Source: Oscillospiraceae bacterium (GTDB lineage: Bacteria > Bacillota > Clostridia > Oscillospirales > Ruminococcaceae). From it: a stretch of 64,000 nt of DNA. The position numbers were made by a program, and so were the translations under genes. A model generated the notes under the pieces. It was not told the DNA's origin and did not search any database. It saw nothing but the letters and a program-made list of their open reading frames with translations. This document shows, one piece after another, positions 17,747-25,789 of this stretch (its first letter is position 1; each line of letters opens with the position of its first letter). The stretch covers positions 176,582-240,581 of the forward strand of contig JAUNSK010000002.1 of assembly GCA_030539275.1 (NCBI GenBank). The letters are read 5' to 3'.

Positions 17747-18213
17747 TTTCCTGCCCCTTTTTTTATTTATTATTATGAAATAGATTATAACATTTTTTCA
17801 AAAATTGTTCAATCAAAATAATTAATAAAATCAGGACTTTACAGTTAAATTAAACAAATAATGACTTTAATAATAAAAATGAGGGATAAGATGATGAAAC
17901 AAATCCTGTAAAAAAATAATATGAATTTGATCATCTCACAGCTCTGATTCATAAACAATATTTTAAAAACAAAAAAAAATTATGTACAAGATACCCTGGC
18001 AGCTTTCGGTGACATAAAAATTTTTTTCAGCACTAGGAAATCCTTTTTTCAGAATACTGTGAAGTACCGAGGCCATTTTATGACTAAAATTTACTTTTGC
18101 ATTAACGGGCTGCCTTCAATACTTAATATCAGAAACAATTTCTTCAAACCGCACTTCAGAATCAGCAGGCTTTTTTGTTCGGATGCTTTCAGGTTCAGGC
18201 TCATAGTAAAAAA
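17747..18213. other. AT-rich intergenic stretch with decayed coding ends
   Basis: No intact gene is seen. On the minus strand 18050-18210 reads as two short protein-like pieces (for example SEVRFEEIVSDIKY) broken by stops and frame changes, which suggests a dead gene end. Confidence 0.35.
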
Positions 18214-18245
18214 AATAACCACCTGAATTACTTCAAGTGGTTATT
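18214..18245. terminator. Terminator hairpin beside attachment-site copy 2
   Basis: AATAACCAC.TGAA pairs with TTCA.GTGGTTATT around a short loop. It lies just left of the tRNA fragment at 18252, in the same arrangement as at the other two copies. Confidence 0.6.
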
Positions 18246-18251
18246 ACGTTT

Positions 18252-18296
<45 letters not shown>

Positions 18297-18467
18297 AAAT
18301 TGGGTTGATGATTTATTACGGTTTATACAGAATTATGCAGTGTTATAGATTGCGTAAATGTGTAACTTCAAGCCTTATTTCAATAAAAGCAAATTGAAAT
18401 GTAAATGTATTTTTGTTATAAATTTTGTTATAAATTATTATTAGCTGCCTATTGTAATAATTAATTA

Positions 18468-18875
18468 TTATATTCTGTCAAGCAATTCACTTGGCTTGAG
18501 TGCAAGTACCTTGCTTTCTTTAAAGTCACGAATATTTCGTGTGATGATATAGTCAGCTTTGATACGATTGGCACATGACATCTGCACAGCATCCTCGAAA
18601 TCAGACAGATACATATCACCTGCGTTTTTAAGGTCGGAGGTTTTCAGATCCATGACTTCAAATATTAGCATAATTTGTGAAATGAGTTCCTGGGTTTTCT
18701 GTGGTGTCAATTCCTTACGGAGAATATATACGATATTTGGTATAGACAGAGCAGATATATAGCCTTGAATTTTCTTCAACTCACAGTATTTCCATACCTT
18801 TGATGAAGCTTCAACAAAATCAGCCCGGTCACACAGAACGTCTAAAATTACATTTGTGTCAATTAATACTTTCAC
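18468..18875 (-). CDS. PIN-domain toxin of a toxin-antitoxin pair (VapC-like)
   Basis: A 135-residue PIN domain: KVLIDTNVILDVLCDR supplies the first catalytic Asp and YLSDFEDAVQMSCANRIKADYIITRNIRDF supplies the acidic residues of the C-terminal half. PIN toxins are magnesium-dependent ribonucleases that cut tRNA or other RNA. The gene overlaps the antitoxin's end by 17 bp, so the two are translated together. It lies between two attachment-site copies, which fits a stabilising function for an integrated element. The call is firm for the fold; the RNA target is unknown. Confidence 0.85.
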   Translation of the reverse strand: MKVLIDTNVILDVLCDRADFVEASSKVWKYCELKKIQGYISALSIPNIVYILRKELTPQKTQELISQIMLIFEVMDLKTSDLKNAGDMYLSDFEDAVQMSCANRIKADYIITRNIRDFKESKVLALKPSELLDRI

Positions 18876-19092
18876 GGGATTCTATCCTTTCCTGACGCAT
18901 TTCTTTGTCGTTATAGTCTTTTTTTAATACACCCGTCAGAGAATCTGTCAGGAATGAGACACTTGCTTCATGAGAAATAAGTCTTGCAACTTCCTTACCG
19001 TTTTTCATAATAAGGATTTCATCGCCTGATTGTACAGCTTGCAAATATTGTCCAAAGTTATTTTGAATATCAGTAGCACTTACTGTCAGCAT
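18859..19092 (-). CDS. Phd/YefM-type antitoxin
   Basis: A 77-residue antitoxin. MLTVSATDIQNNFGQYLQAVQSGDEILIMKNGKEVARLIS is the Phd/YefM DNA-binding fold; the variable C-terminal tail (LTDSLTGVLKKDYNDKEMRQER) would wrap the PIN toxin. The start at 19092 is set by GGAGGTG seven bases upstream, not by the longer frame to 19131, because the promoter's -10 box lies there. It represses its own operon through the TTAGCTAA palindromes at 19115 and 19140 (inference from position). The toxin gene follows with a 17-bp overlap. Confidence 0.85.
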   Translation of the reverse strand: MLTVSATDIQNNFGQYLQAVQSGDEILIMKNGKEVARLISHEASVSFLTDSLTGVLKKDYNDKEMRQERIESRESIN

Positions 19093-19114
19093 ATAAAACA
19101 CCTCCAATACTGTT

Positions 19115-19155
19115 TTAGCTAACTTTAGCATACTCTATTTTAGCTAATCTGTCAA
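19115..19155 (-). promoter_or_regulatory. Toxin-antitoxin promoter with two TTAGCTAA operators
   Basis: On the minus strand TTGACA (19155-19150) and TATGCT (19132-19127) have a 17-bp spacer. Two 8-bp palindromes TTAGCTAA (19115-19122 and 19140-19147), 25 bp apart, lie at the start point and inside the spacer, as expected for autorepression. Confidence 0.7.
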
Positions 19156-19319
19156 TAGTATATGCAAAAACATAAAAAATATTTTCTGACAACATTAAAT
19201 GTATTATTCTTTAGATTTGTGCCAAACACACATCTTTGAAATTAATAAAATAGGTCATCTGGCAAAACAAAATCATTCTGAGTTGATAATGCAAATATAT
19301 TTTTTATAACATAAAAAAA

Positions 19320-19345
19320 GAGGTTTGATATTTCTATCAAACCTC
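19320..19345. terminator. Terminator hairpin beside attachment-site copy 3
   Basis: GAGGTTTGATA pairs with TATCAAACCTC around TTTC, flanked by an A-run and T-rich DNA. It is next to the tRNA fragment at 19355. Confidence 0.65.
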
Positions 19346-19354
19346 AGTTTTATT

Positions 19355-19400
<46 letters not shown>

Positions 19401-19650
19401 TTAAAACATTAAAGAGTATTTTTCTGGTAATAATCTATCTCCAACGAGGACTCAAAAGCACCCAAATTATATCACTTGTAATATTTAGGAATATATTAAA
19501 TTATATCCTAACAAATAAAGAAAAGCAATATAATGTAATTAATTAATTTTTAGCTGTTTAATAGGTTATACATTATTTACAAAAAATATTGTATAATTTG
19601 TTTATCAATATATTGCTAAAATGATTAATTTTAGCCTTCTTTTTTGTTAT

Positions 19651-19684
19651 AATGGTAATATAACCATTATTATTCTTACCATTA
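19651..19684. promoter_or_regulatory. AATGGT/ACCATT repeats before the integrase
   Basis: AATGGT-AATATA-ACCATT (19651-19668) is a 6-bp inverted repeat, with a third ACCATT at 19679-19684, 22 bp before the integrase ATG. Likely repressor or excisionase sites. The rest of the 19132-19705 gap contains only the att site and hairpin. Confidence 0.4.
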
Positions 19685-19705
19685 TTTTTTAAAGGAGGAT
19701 TTTGT

Positions 19706-20671
19706 ATGTCTAAAAATTTAACACTTCAAAATTGGCTTTACGACTGGTTTGAACTATATGCAAAACCCAACATTAAGCCATCAACAGCAGTAAGCTATGA
19801 ATGCTACATTCGTCTACACATCGTTCCAAGCATTGGATCAGTACAACTTAACAAAGTTAACGCAAACATTTTACAGGCATTTTTTAATAGCAAAAAAGAA
19901 CATCTGTCTCCTAAAACAATGTCGAACATCAGAATGATGCTTCACAGAGCTTTTAAAATAGCTTATCAAAATGAACTTATTAAAAGAAATTATGTAGAGT
20001 ATGTTATTCTTCCACCTGTTAAAAGAAAAGAGATGCGTGTTCTAACAGTTACTGAACAAGAAAAGCTTTTGCATGAATTAAAAAATACCGAAGTGCCGTT
20101 TGCCTTCGGTATTTTTTTATGCTTATCCACAGGTATACGTGTTGGTGAACTTTGTGCATTGAAATGGAGTAACGTTGACTTCGAAAACAAAGAAATGTAC
20201 ATTGAAAAAACACTGCAGAGAATTAGAAATATTGATGGCTCAGATAGTCATAAAACTAAAATAATTGTTGGTGATCCTAAAACTGACACGTCACTTAGAA
20301 GGATACCTCTTCCGGAAATGATCATTGATGAATTAATGGATTATAAAGAAAAGCAGGAAATATTATATGGCTCTGAAATTATCAAACCACCTCAGTATAT
20401 CATCACACATAAACTTAACACACCTGTTGAACCACGTACGCTGCAAGAAACTTTCAAAAGACTGATTGATCATGCTGGAATACAAAAAGCAAATTATCAT
20501 TCATTACGTCACACTTTTGCTACAAGAGCTCTTGAAGCTGGTGTTGATTTTAAAACTCTGAGTGTACTGCTCGGTCATTCTGATATCAAGACTACACTGA
20601 ACAGATATGCACACGTTATGGACAAGCAAAAAAGAAATGCTATGGAAGACATTGTATCACTTATAAAATAA
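19706..20671 (+). CDS. Tyrosine integrase of the ICE
   Basis: A 321-residue tyrosine recombinase. Residues about 5-85 form the SAM-like core-binding domain (LQNWLYDWFELYAKPNIKPSTAVSY). The catalytic set is complete: Arg145 (STGIRVGE), His265 and Arg268 (YHSLRHTF), His291 (LLGHSD) and Tyr301 (TTLNRYAHV). It has no N-terminal arm-binding AP2 domain, so it is shorter than Tn916-type integrases (about 400). It would integrate and excise the ICE at the tRNA 3' end represented by the 45-bp core at 19355. AAAGGAGG gives a strong ribosome site. ParA follows after 12 bp, so the two may be co-expressed. Confidence 0.95.
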   Translation: MSKNLTLQNWLYDWFELYAKPNIKPSTAVSYECYIRLHIVPSIGSVQLNKVNANILQAFFNSKKEHLSPKTMSNIRMMLHRAFKIAYQNELIKRNYVEYVILPPVKRKEMRVLTVTEQEKLLHELKNTEVPFAFGIFLCLSTGIRVGELCALKWSNVDFENKEMYIEKTLQRIRNIDGSDSHKTKIIVGDPKTDTSLRRIPLPEMIIDELMDYKEKQEILYGSEIIKPPQYIITHKLNTPVEPRTLQETFKRLIDHAGIQKANYHSLRHTFATRALEAGVDFKTLSVLLGHSDIKTTLNRYAHVMDKQKRNAMEDIVSLIK

Positions 20672-20683
20672 GGAGGTCTAAGT

Positions 20684-21436
20684 ATGAAGACAATTGCAAT
20701 TTTCAATAACAAAGGCGGTGTAGCTAAAACAACGACAGTAATTAATGTCGCATACACATTGTCAAATACAATGGAAAAAAAGATATTGATAATTGACTGT
20801 GATGGTCAGCAAAACGCATCAAGATTTTTTTCTGATAATATCAGCAGATTAGGAATAGAGCATTCCATTATTACATCTGCTGCTTCTCCGGTACATTCCC
20901 TTTCGCATACAAGATACAAAAATATTGATATTCTGACATCTACTTCTGATATGAATGAATGTGCTTCTTTTTTTAATGAACTCAGAGCCGAAGAAAAGAA
21001 TTACAATATGACAAAAATAAAAAATTATCTGAAATACAGCGATTATGATTATGTATTTCTTGATATGCCGCCGACTCTTAACTGCATTACCGAACAGCTG
21101 TTAAGTATATCAGATGGAGTTATTGTACCGGTTGAACTTGGTACATTTGCTATACAAGGCATTGCAAAAGTTACAGAAACGATAAATAAAGTCAATGCAT
21201 CTTTCATAGGATGTTTTATTTCAAAATTTGATGTTCATAACAGAGCAGACAATGAATTAAAACAGCTTCTAAGCAGCACACTTGGCAATAAAATATTCGA
21301 TACAGTTATCCCCTACAGCAATATAATTCGAAACAGTATAAACTACAGATTAACTGCTTTTGAATATATGCACTGGCTTAGTCCAACAAAGAAATATATA
21401 GATCTTACAAAAGAAATCATAAGAAAGGTAGGCTGA
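20684..21436 (+). CDS. parA: ParA-family partition ATPase
   Basis: A 250-residue Walker-type ATPase. The deviant Walker A is NNKGGVAKTT (residues 8-17), the D of IIDCDGQQNA lies at about residue 40, and Walker B is YVFLDMPPTL at about 124. ParA moves DNA cargo over the nucleoid with ParB; on ICEs it stabilises the excised circular form. AAGGAGG precedes the ATG and the gene ends four bases before parB, so the two form one operon that starts at the integrase. Length and motif order are normal. A Soj-like regulatory role is an alternative that the parB partner makes less likely. Confidence 0.9.
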   Translation: MKTIAIFNNKGGVAKTTTVINVAYTLSNTMEKKILIIDCDGQQNASRFFSDNISRLGIEHSIITSAASPVHSLSHTRYKNIDILTSTSDMNECASFFNELRAEEKNYNMTKIKNYLKYSDYDYVFLDMPPTLNCITEQLLSISDGVIVPVELGTFAIQGIAKVTETINKVNASFIGCFISKFDVHNRADNELKQLLSSTLGNKIFDTVIPYSNIIRNSINYRLTAFEYMHWLSPTKKYIDLTKEIIRKVG

Positions 21437-21440
21437 TATT

Positions 21441-22619
21441 ATGGCTAGAAAACTTAACTTTGACTCATCAATAGCAATGGATATAAAATCAGCTGCAGAT
21501 GATTCATTCAAGGATAATATCAAAATGGTCGACGCTGATAAAATTAAGCCGAGCATTGAAAATTTTTATTCTCTGGATGACATTGATATTCTTGCTGATG
21601 ACATCGAACGCCAGGGACTTAAACATAACCTGGTTGTATATGAAGATGAAAAAGACAATGGTACTTATTTCATAAAAAGTGGACATCGCAGATATGCAGC
21701 CATTTGTCAGCTTATTTCTCAAGAGAGATATAATTCAAAATATATCCCTTGCCTTGTTGACGGAAAAAAGACAAAGTCTGAATGTATGTATGATCTCATT
21801 ATGCTTAATGCAACATCCAGAGTAATAAGCGACTCTGAGTTATACAAACAATATGAAATTCTGAAAGATGTTCTTGATGAACTGAAGTCTGAAGGCAAAA
21901 AAGTTAAAGGAAGACTAAGAGAAATAGTTGCTGCAGGCCTGAGTGTTTCACCAGCTCAGGTAGGTAAAATTGAAAATATAAAACACAATGGTGTAGATGA
22001 AGTAAAAAAAGCTGTTGAAACCGGAGATATGTCTATTGCAACAGCAGATAAATTAGCAAAACTTCCTGCTCAACAGCAAAAATCAATATTATCTGAAAAA
22101 CCAGTATCAAAAATTAAGTCTAATGATGCAGCTAAGAGTAATTCTGATCATATTAAATCAAATGAAAAATCAGCAAAACATGAAATAAATAATAGCAGAG
22201 TTAAAGCTGAACCTAAAAATAATAATTCTATTTCTGGTACCAAAAATACAAATGTTGATATTACAGTTTCAGATTTTCAGGATTCACAAATACAGAAAAA
22301 CTCAATTGCTGCAAATACTGTGCATGATTATAATGATGACGATAATATATCAAACAAAATACACGATATTATCATTACCACAAATGTAAATGCTGATGAG
22401 AATATACAGAATACTAAACAAAATAATTTCGTAGATGATGTTGATGACACAGATGTTATTGATAAATATCGCAAGAAATTAGAAAACATAAGAAATGAAT
22501 TTGATTCTTTAGTTAGTGCTGCAAAAGATAACTTTGATTTCTTATGTGCTATTGAAAGTATGCAGAAGAAACTTGACATAATCATAAAGGAGTTACATAA
22601 TGGCGAGAATAACAATTGA
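21441..22619 (+). CDS. parB: ParB-family partition protein
   Basis: A 392-residue protein. Residues about 35-110 form the ParB/sulfiredoxin nuclease-like fold with the GHRRYAA box (KSGHRRYAAICQL), which in ParB proteins binds CTP. Residues about 125-220 contain the helix-turn-helix (SVSPAQVGKIENIK). The region from 230 to 320 is Asn/Lys-rich and low in complexity, and the last 60 residues form a coiled coil for dimerisation (DVIDKYRKKLENIRNEFDSLVSAAK). It overlaps the next gene by 20 bp. Together with ParA it should partition or maintain the excised ICE. No parS palindrome was identified with confidence. Confidence 0.85.
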   Translation: MARKLNFDSSIAMDIKSAADDSFKDNIKMVDADKIKPSIENFYSLDDIDILADDIERQGLKHNLVVYEDEKDNGTYFIKSGHRRYAAICQLISQERYNSKYIPCLVDGKKTKSECMYDLIMLNATSRVISDSELYKQYEILKDVLDELKSEGKKVKGRLREIVAAGLSVSPAQVGKIENIKHNGVDEVKKAVETGDMSIATADKLAKLPAQQQKSILSEKPVSKIKSNDAAKSNSDHIKSNEKSAKHEINNSRVKAEPKNNNSISGTKNTNVDITVSDFQDSQIQKNSIAANTVHDYNDDDNISNKIHDIIITTNVNADENIQNTKQNNFVDDVDDTDVIDKYRKKLENIRNEFDSLVSAAKDNFDFLCAIESMQKKLDIIIKELHNGENNN

Positions 22620-22926
22620 TCAGAGGATAGAAAAAACAGAAGAAGCTATAGTACGTGAAGAATTATTGATTGAGGACAGCAAGACAAAAATCAAGAATCT
22701 GAAAACAGAGCTGAAAAAACTTAAAAGCGAAAAAGAACGTGAATTTGCAAACGAAGTACTGAAGCTGATAAAGCAAAAAGGAATTAACTGTGATAAATTT
22801 CTATCTGATCTTAAAATCGAAGATGATTTAATGAAAACTGAAACAACATGTATTGATACAAACAAAAAGGACGCAGGTATAACTTATTCATCAGAAGATT
22901 CATTAAATGAAAGTACAGAGAATTAA
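22600..22926 (+). CDS. Small coiled-coil protein of the partition operon
   Basis: A 108-residue protein. Residues about 8-55 form a strongly charged coiled coil (KTEEAIVREELLIEDSKTKIKNLKTELKKLKSEKE), resembling the short accessory proteins that accompany ParB or relaxases on clostridial conjugative elements. The last 40 residues are acidic and probably disordered. It starts inside the end of parB (20-bp overlap) and ends 104 bp before the oriT-like hairpins. I do not recognise a named family. Likely roles are relaxosome accessory or ParB partner (inference from place). Confidence 0.7.
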   Translation: MARITIDQRIEKTEEAIVREELLIEDSKTKIKNLKTELKKLKSEKEREFANEVLKLIKQKGINCDKFLSDLKIEDDLMKTETTCIDTNKKDAGITYSSEDSLNESTEN

Positions 22927-22997
22927 TACAAATCTTTATTCCCTATTGAATTAAAATGAGCACAGCGATTTGAAATGATGCTGCACATCATTGATTT

Positions 22998-23065
22998 GGG
23001 GTATTAGGGGTACACTCCCCTAACCAGCGAATAAGTACGGACGTGTCCGTACTTATTCTATGCTG
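22998..23065. other. Candidate oriT of the ICE
   Basis: Two inverted repeats stand directly before mobC and the relaxase gene. TTAGGGG/CCCCTAA lies at 23004-23010 and 23017-23023. A 13-bp perfect repeat AATAAGTACGGAC-GT-GTCCGTACTTATT lies at 23030-23057, with an outer CCAGC/GCTGG pair extending it to 23024-23065. Position and structure fit a MobP-type origin of transfer. Confidence 0.65.
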
Positions 23066-23154
23066 GCCACACTGTGATTTTCAAAGAAAATCAAGAAGTG
23101 ATTTTTCGAGAGAAATACTAATAATGATTTATTCAAACCAGGAGGTAATGCTAT

Positions 23155-23496
23155 TTGGCAAGAATTAAAACTGAACGCTTTGAAATACGGCTTACTCCAT
23201 TAGAGAAAGAGAAACTGCTTAATAAAGCGACGCAGGCCAGAATGAATATGGCTCAGTACATACTGGCACTTTCTGAGCAAAAGAAAATCATTGTAATAAA
23301 AGAACTGCCTATGCTGATAAAACAGATTATTAAAATCGGAACCAATGTTAATCAGATTGCTATGGTCGCCAACACGAATAAATCTGTATCGATCAAACAG
23401 ATAGAACTGATCAATGTACAGCTGACAAATATTCAGGAATTGCTTGGTACAATAGTTGATGCAGTCAGCAACTCTGAAGACGAGATTGAAGTATAA
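23155..23496 (+). CDS. MobC-like relaxosome accessory protein
   Basis: A 113-residue MobC/ribbon-helix-helix relaxosome protein: RFEIRLTPLEKEKLLNKATQARMNMAQYILALSE is the ribbon-helix-helix DNA-binding region, and ELPMLIKQIIKIGTNVNQIAMVANTNKSV is the typical MobC core (IGxNVNQIA). It binds oriT and assists the relaxase in nicking. The start is TTG at 23155, supported by CAGGAGG eight bases upstream; no ATG fits. Its stop overlaps the relaxase ATG (TAATG), so the two are translationally coupled. It lies just right of the candidate oriT. Confidence 0.85.
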   Translation: MARIKTERFEIRLTPLEKEKLLNKATQARMNMAQYILALSEQKKIIVIKELPMLIKQIIKIGTNVNQIAMVANTNKSVSIKQIELINVQLTNIQELLGTIVDAVSNSEDEIEV

Positions 23497-25355
23497 TGGC
23501 ATACATAGGTCAGGTATCAATCAGAGATACATCTCATATGCAAAACGCAATAGATTATGTCAGCCGCGAAGATAAAGCTTTGCCTTTAAAAACTTTCAAA
23601 GAGGAACTTGAAAAACGTATAGATCACATGCAGAATATCGACTCTTCAATTGGGGAAAGAGCTACATACATTAATTGCAATCCGCAGAATACTTCAAAAG
23701 AATTCGAGTTGATCCGCAAAGCATTTAATAAGAATAAAGGAGTAATTGCACATCACTACTTTCAATCATTTCAAAAGGATGACGACATTACTCCTGAGCA
23801 AGCACATGATATAGGAATTCAGTTAGCAAAAAAAATGTTTCAGAACTATCAGGTTGTTATCGCGACACACATTGATAAAGAACACATACATAATCACTTT
23901 ATAGTAAACTCATGCAATATACAAACTGGTCAAAAGTGGTACAGCAATAAAAAGTCACTCTCCGACATAAGAAATGAAAGTGACAAGTTATGTTTACAGA
24001 ATGGATTTGGAGTAATTGAAAAAGAATCTAAATACAAAAGTATTGATAAAACAACTTATCAGCTCGGATTAAAATGCAAGTCATGGAAGATAAACCTTGT
24101 ACATGATCTTGATCAGGCAGTACTAAAATGTAAGTCAAAAGAAGAATTTATTAGTTACTTAAAAGAACATGATTATACTGTCAGGTATAAAGATATTCAT
24201 ATTACGATTAAAAAAAATGGAGAGAAAAAAGGAATAAGAGTTAATACGCTTGCTAGACAATTTGGAGACAAATATACAAAAGAAAATCTAGAAAAGAAAA
24301 TGGGTTTTTACATTTCACCTGCTATTAATCAAGAAAAGACTTATCCACAAACATATCAATCAAAATCAGTCAAAAGCAACTGGGAGTATTATGAGCAAAG
24401 GACATTCAGACAAAGAAACTATTATAAATCGGATATGAATCATGTAATAAGAAATGAACGATCAGAATCTCTGGTGAGATCAGCTGAACGTTCTTTATTT
24501 TACTCTAAAAATGTTTTTGAATTAATAATAAAGGCCATTATTTTAGCTATCGCTTACACAGGGCAGTCGAGCAAAAAACAGAAAACTAAAAAATATAATG
24601 TGATAAATCATTCTATAAATGAACATGCAGTTCACTATAATAACTTTGGAAATATTGATTACAGAAAGCTTACTGAAAGTTCCGGAGATAATTTCTCAAT
24701 AAAAGTAAATGCGGCTTATCTTCTTAAATTAGCAAATCAGCCATTATTTCATTACGCAGTTATAGATCAGAAAACTGGCACAGCAACAATAACAGTTAAA
24801 GCAAAAGATAAAGATTTTCTTTCAAAACTTCTGAACATAAATATAAAACAAGAGGAGTTAGATAATCAGAATGAGAAGATTTCAAACAAAGTATTATATG
24901 ACAAAATAAAGAAGACTGCAAAACTGAATAATGAAAATATTCAGTATCTGGTAATTACAGAAACTCAACTTAAGATATTAAAAGAAAACTATATTCCTAT
25001 AGCTTATTTTAAGAAAAGCAGTAAATTTAATATAGCTTTTCTGCCTGATAAAAGTCAGGTGATAAAAAAACTATTATTTAGTACTTGTGTAAATAAAGAA
25101 AATGATGTTCAAAAAAATATACATATGTATAACAGTCTTAAACAAAAGGCAACACAGAAAGGAGTAAAATTAAAATATCGTGCTAAGATTACAAAACAGC
25201 AATTGAAAATGTTGTCTGAAAGTAACATTGAATTCGCATATTTTATTAACAGTGAAGATAATTCACTATATAATATTGCATTTGATGAAGACAGTTCTCT
25301 TCAGATTAACAGCATACTAAAACAAAAGAATATAAGCAATAGTAATTTGAAATGA
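23496..25355 (+). CDS. MobP-type relaxase
   Basis: A 619-residue relaxase. Tyr21 in NAIDYVSREDKAL is the likely nicking tyrosine, and THIDKEHIHNHFIVN at about 123-137 is the metal-binding HxDxxHxHxH motif of the Relaxase (PF03432) family. It would cut one strand at oriT and pilot it to the recipient. The C-terminal third (about 395-619) contains three copies of a small alpha/beta unit of about 45 residues (for example YLVITETQLKILKENYIPIAYF...), which also occurs in two other ICE proteins (see findings). It is coupled to mobC upstream. Confidence 0.9.
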   Translation: MAYIGQVSIRDTSHMQNAIDYVSREDKALPLKTFKEELEKRIDHMQNIDSSIGERATYINCNPQNTSKEFELIRKAFNKNKGVIAHHYFQSFQKDDDITPEQAHDIGIQLAKKMFQNYQVVIATHIDKEHIHNHFIVNSCNIQTGQKWYSNKKSLSDIRNESDKLCLQNGFGVIEKESKYKSIDKTTYQLGLKCKSWKINLVHDLDQAVLKCKSKEEFISYLKEHDYTVRYKDIHITIKKNGEKKGIRVNTLARQFGDKYTKENLEKKMGFYISPAINQEKTYPQTYQSKSVKSNWEYYEQRTFRQRNYYKSDMNHVIRNERSESLVRSAERSLFYSKNVFELIIKAIILAIAYTGQSSKKQKTKKYNVINHSINEHAVHYNNFGNIDYRKLTESSGDNFSIKVNAAYLLKLANQPLFHYAVIDQKTGTATITVKAKDKDFLSKLLNINIKQEELDNQNEKISNKVLYDKIKKTAKLNNENIQYLVITETQLKILKENYIPIAYFKKSSKFNIAFLPDKSQVIKKLLFSTCVNKENDVQKNIHMYNSLKQKATQKGVKLKYRAKITKQQLKMLSESNIEFAYFINSEDNSLYNIAFDEDSSLQINSILKQKNISNSNLK

Positions 25356-25369
25356 TAGGAGAAAATTTT

Positions 25370-25789
25370 ATGGTGACTTATAATACTTTAGATGAATGCG
25401 GAAACATAGTTCAAAAGATCAAACCGGTTACATACAAACATTCATGTTTTTTGCTTCCGGACGGATACAATTATTGTGCAGTCGATAATGGCAACAGAAT
25501 TACCCTGCCATTCTTTATGACTGATTCTACTATGAAGGATTACGATGTATATCTTAAAGAAAATGAAAAAACAAAAATATATATTGACTTCCATAAGAAG
25601 ACAAAAGAACATGAGAAGTTCGACGGCAGAGTTTGGCTGCCAAAAGTGATCGCAAGGCGTTTCAGATTACAATTTCTTGACTTACTAAAAATTGAACCAA
25701 CTGCTTCCGGATTTATTCTTACTTATACTGGCAAAAATCTTGATGATTATGAATTTGAAGAAGGTGGACCATTTGAACACAAAGAATAA
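25370..25789 (+). CDS. Hypothetical ICE protein between relaxase and coupling protein
   Basis: A 139-residue soluble protein. ATG 25370 is chosen because AGGAG lies eight bases upstream; an ATG at 25352 overlaps the relaxase stop and lacks a site. I do not recognise a family. The C-terminal half (RVWLPKVIARRFRLQFLDLLKIEPTASGFILTYTG) has a beta-strand pattern with a basic VIARRF motif, vaguely like AbrB-type swapped barrels, but too weak to call. It sits in the relaxase-VirD4 operon, and the coupling-protein gene starts inside its end. A relaxosome or regulatory accessory role is inferred only from place. Confidence 0.65.
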   Translation: MVTYNTLDECGNIVQKIKPVTYKHSCFLLPDGYNYCAVDNGNRITLPFFMTDSTMKDYDVYLKENEKTKIYIDFHKKTKEHEKFDGRVWLPKVIARRFRLQFLDLLKIEPTASGFILTYTGKNLDDYEFEEGGPFEHKE

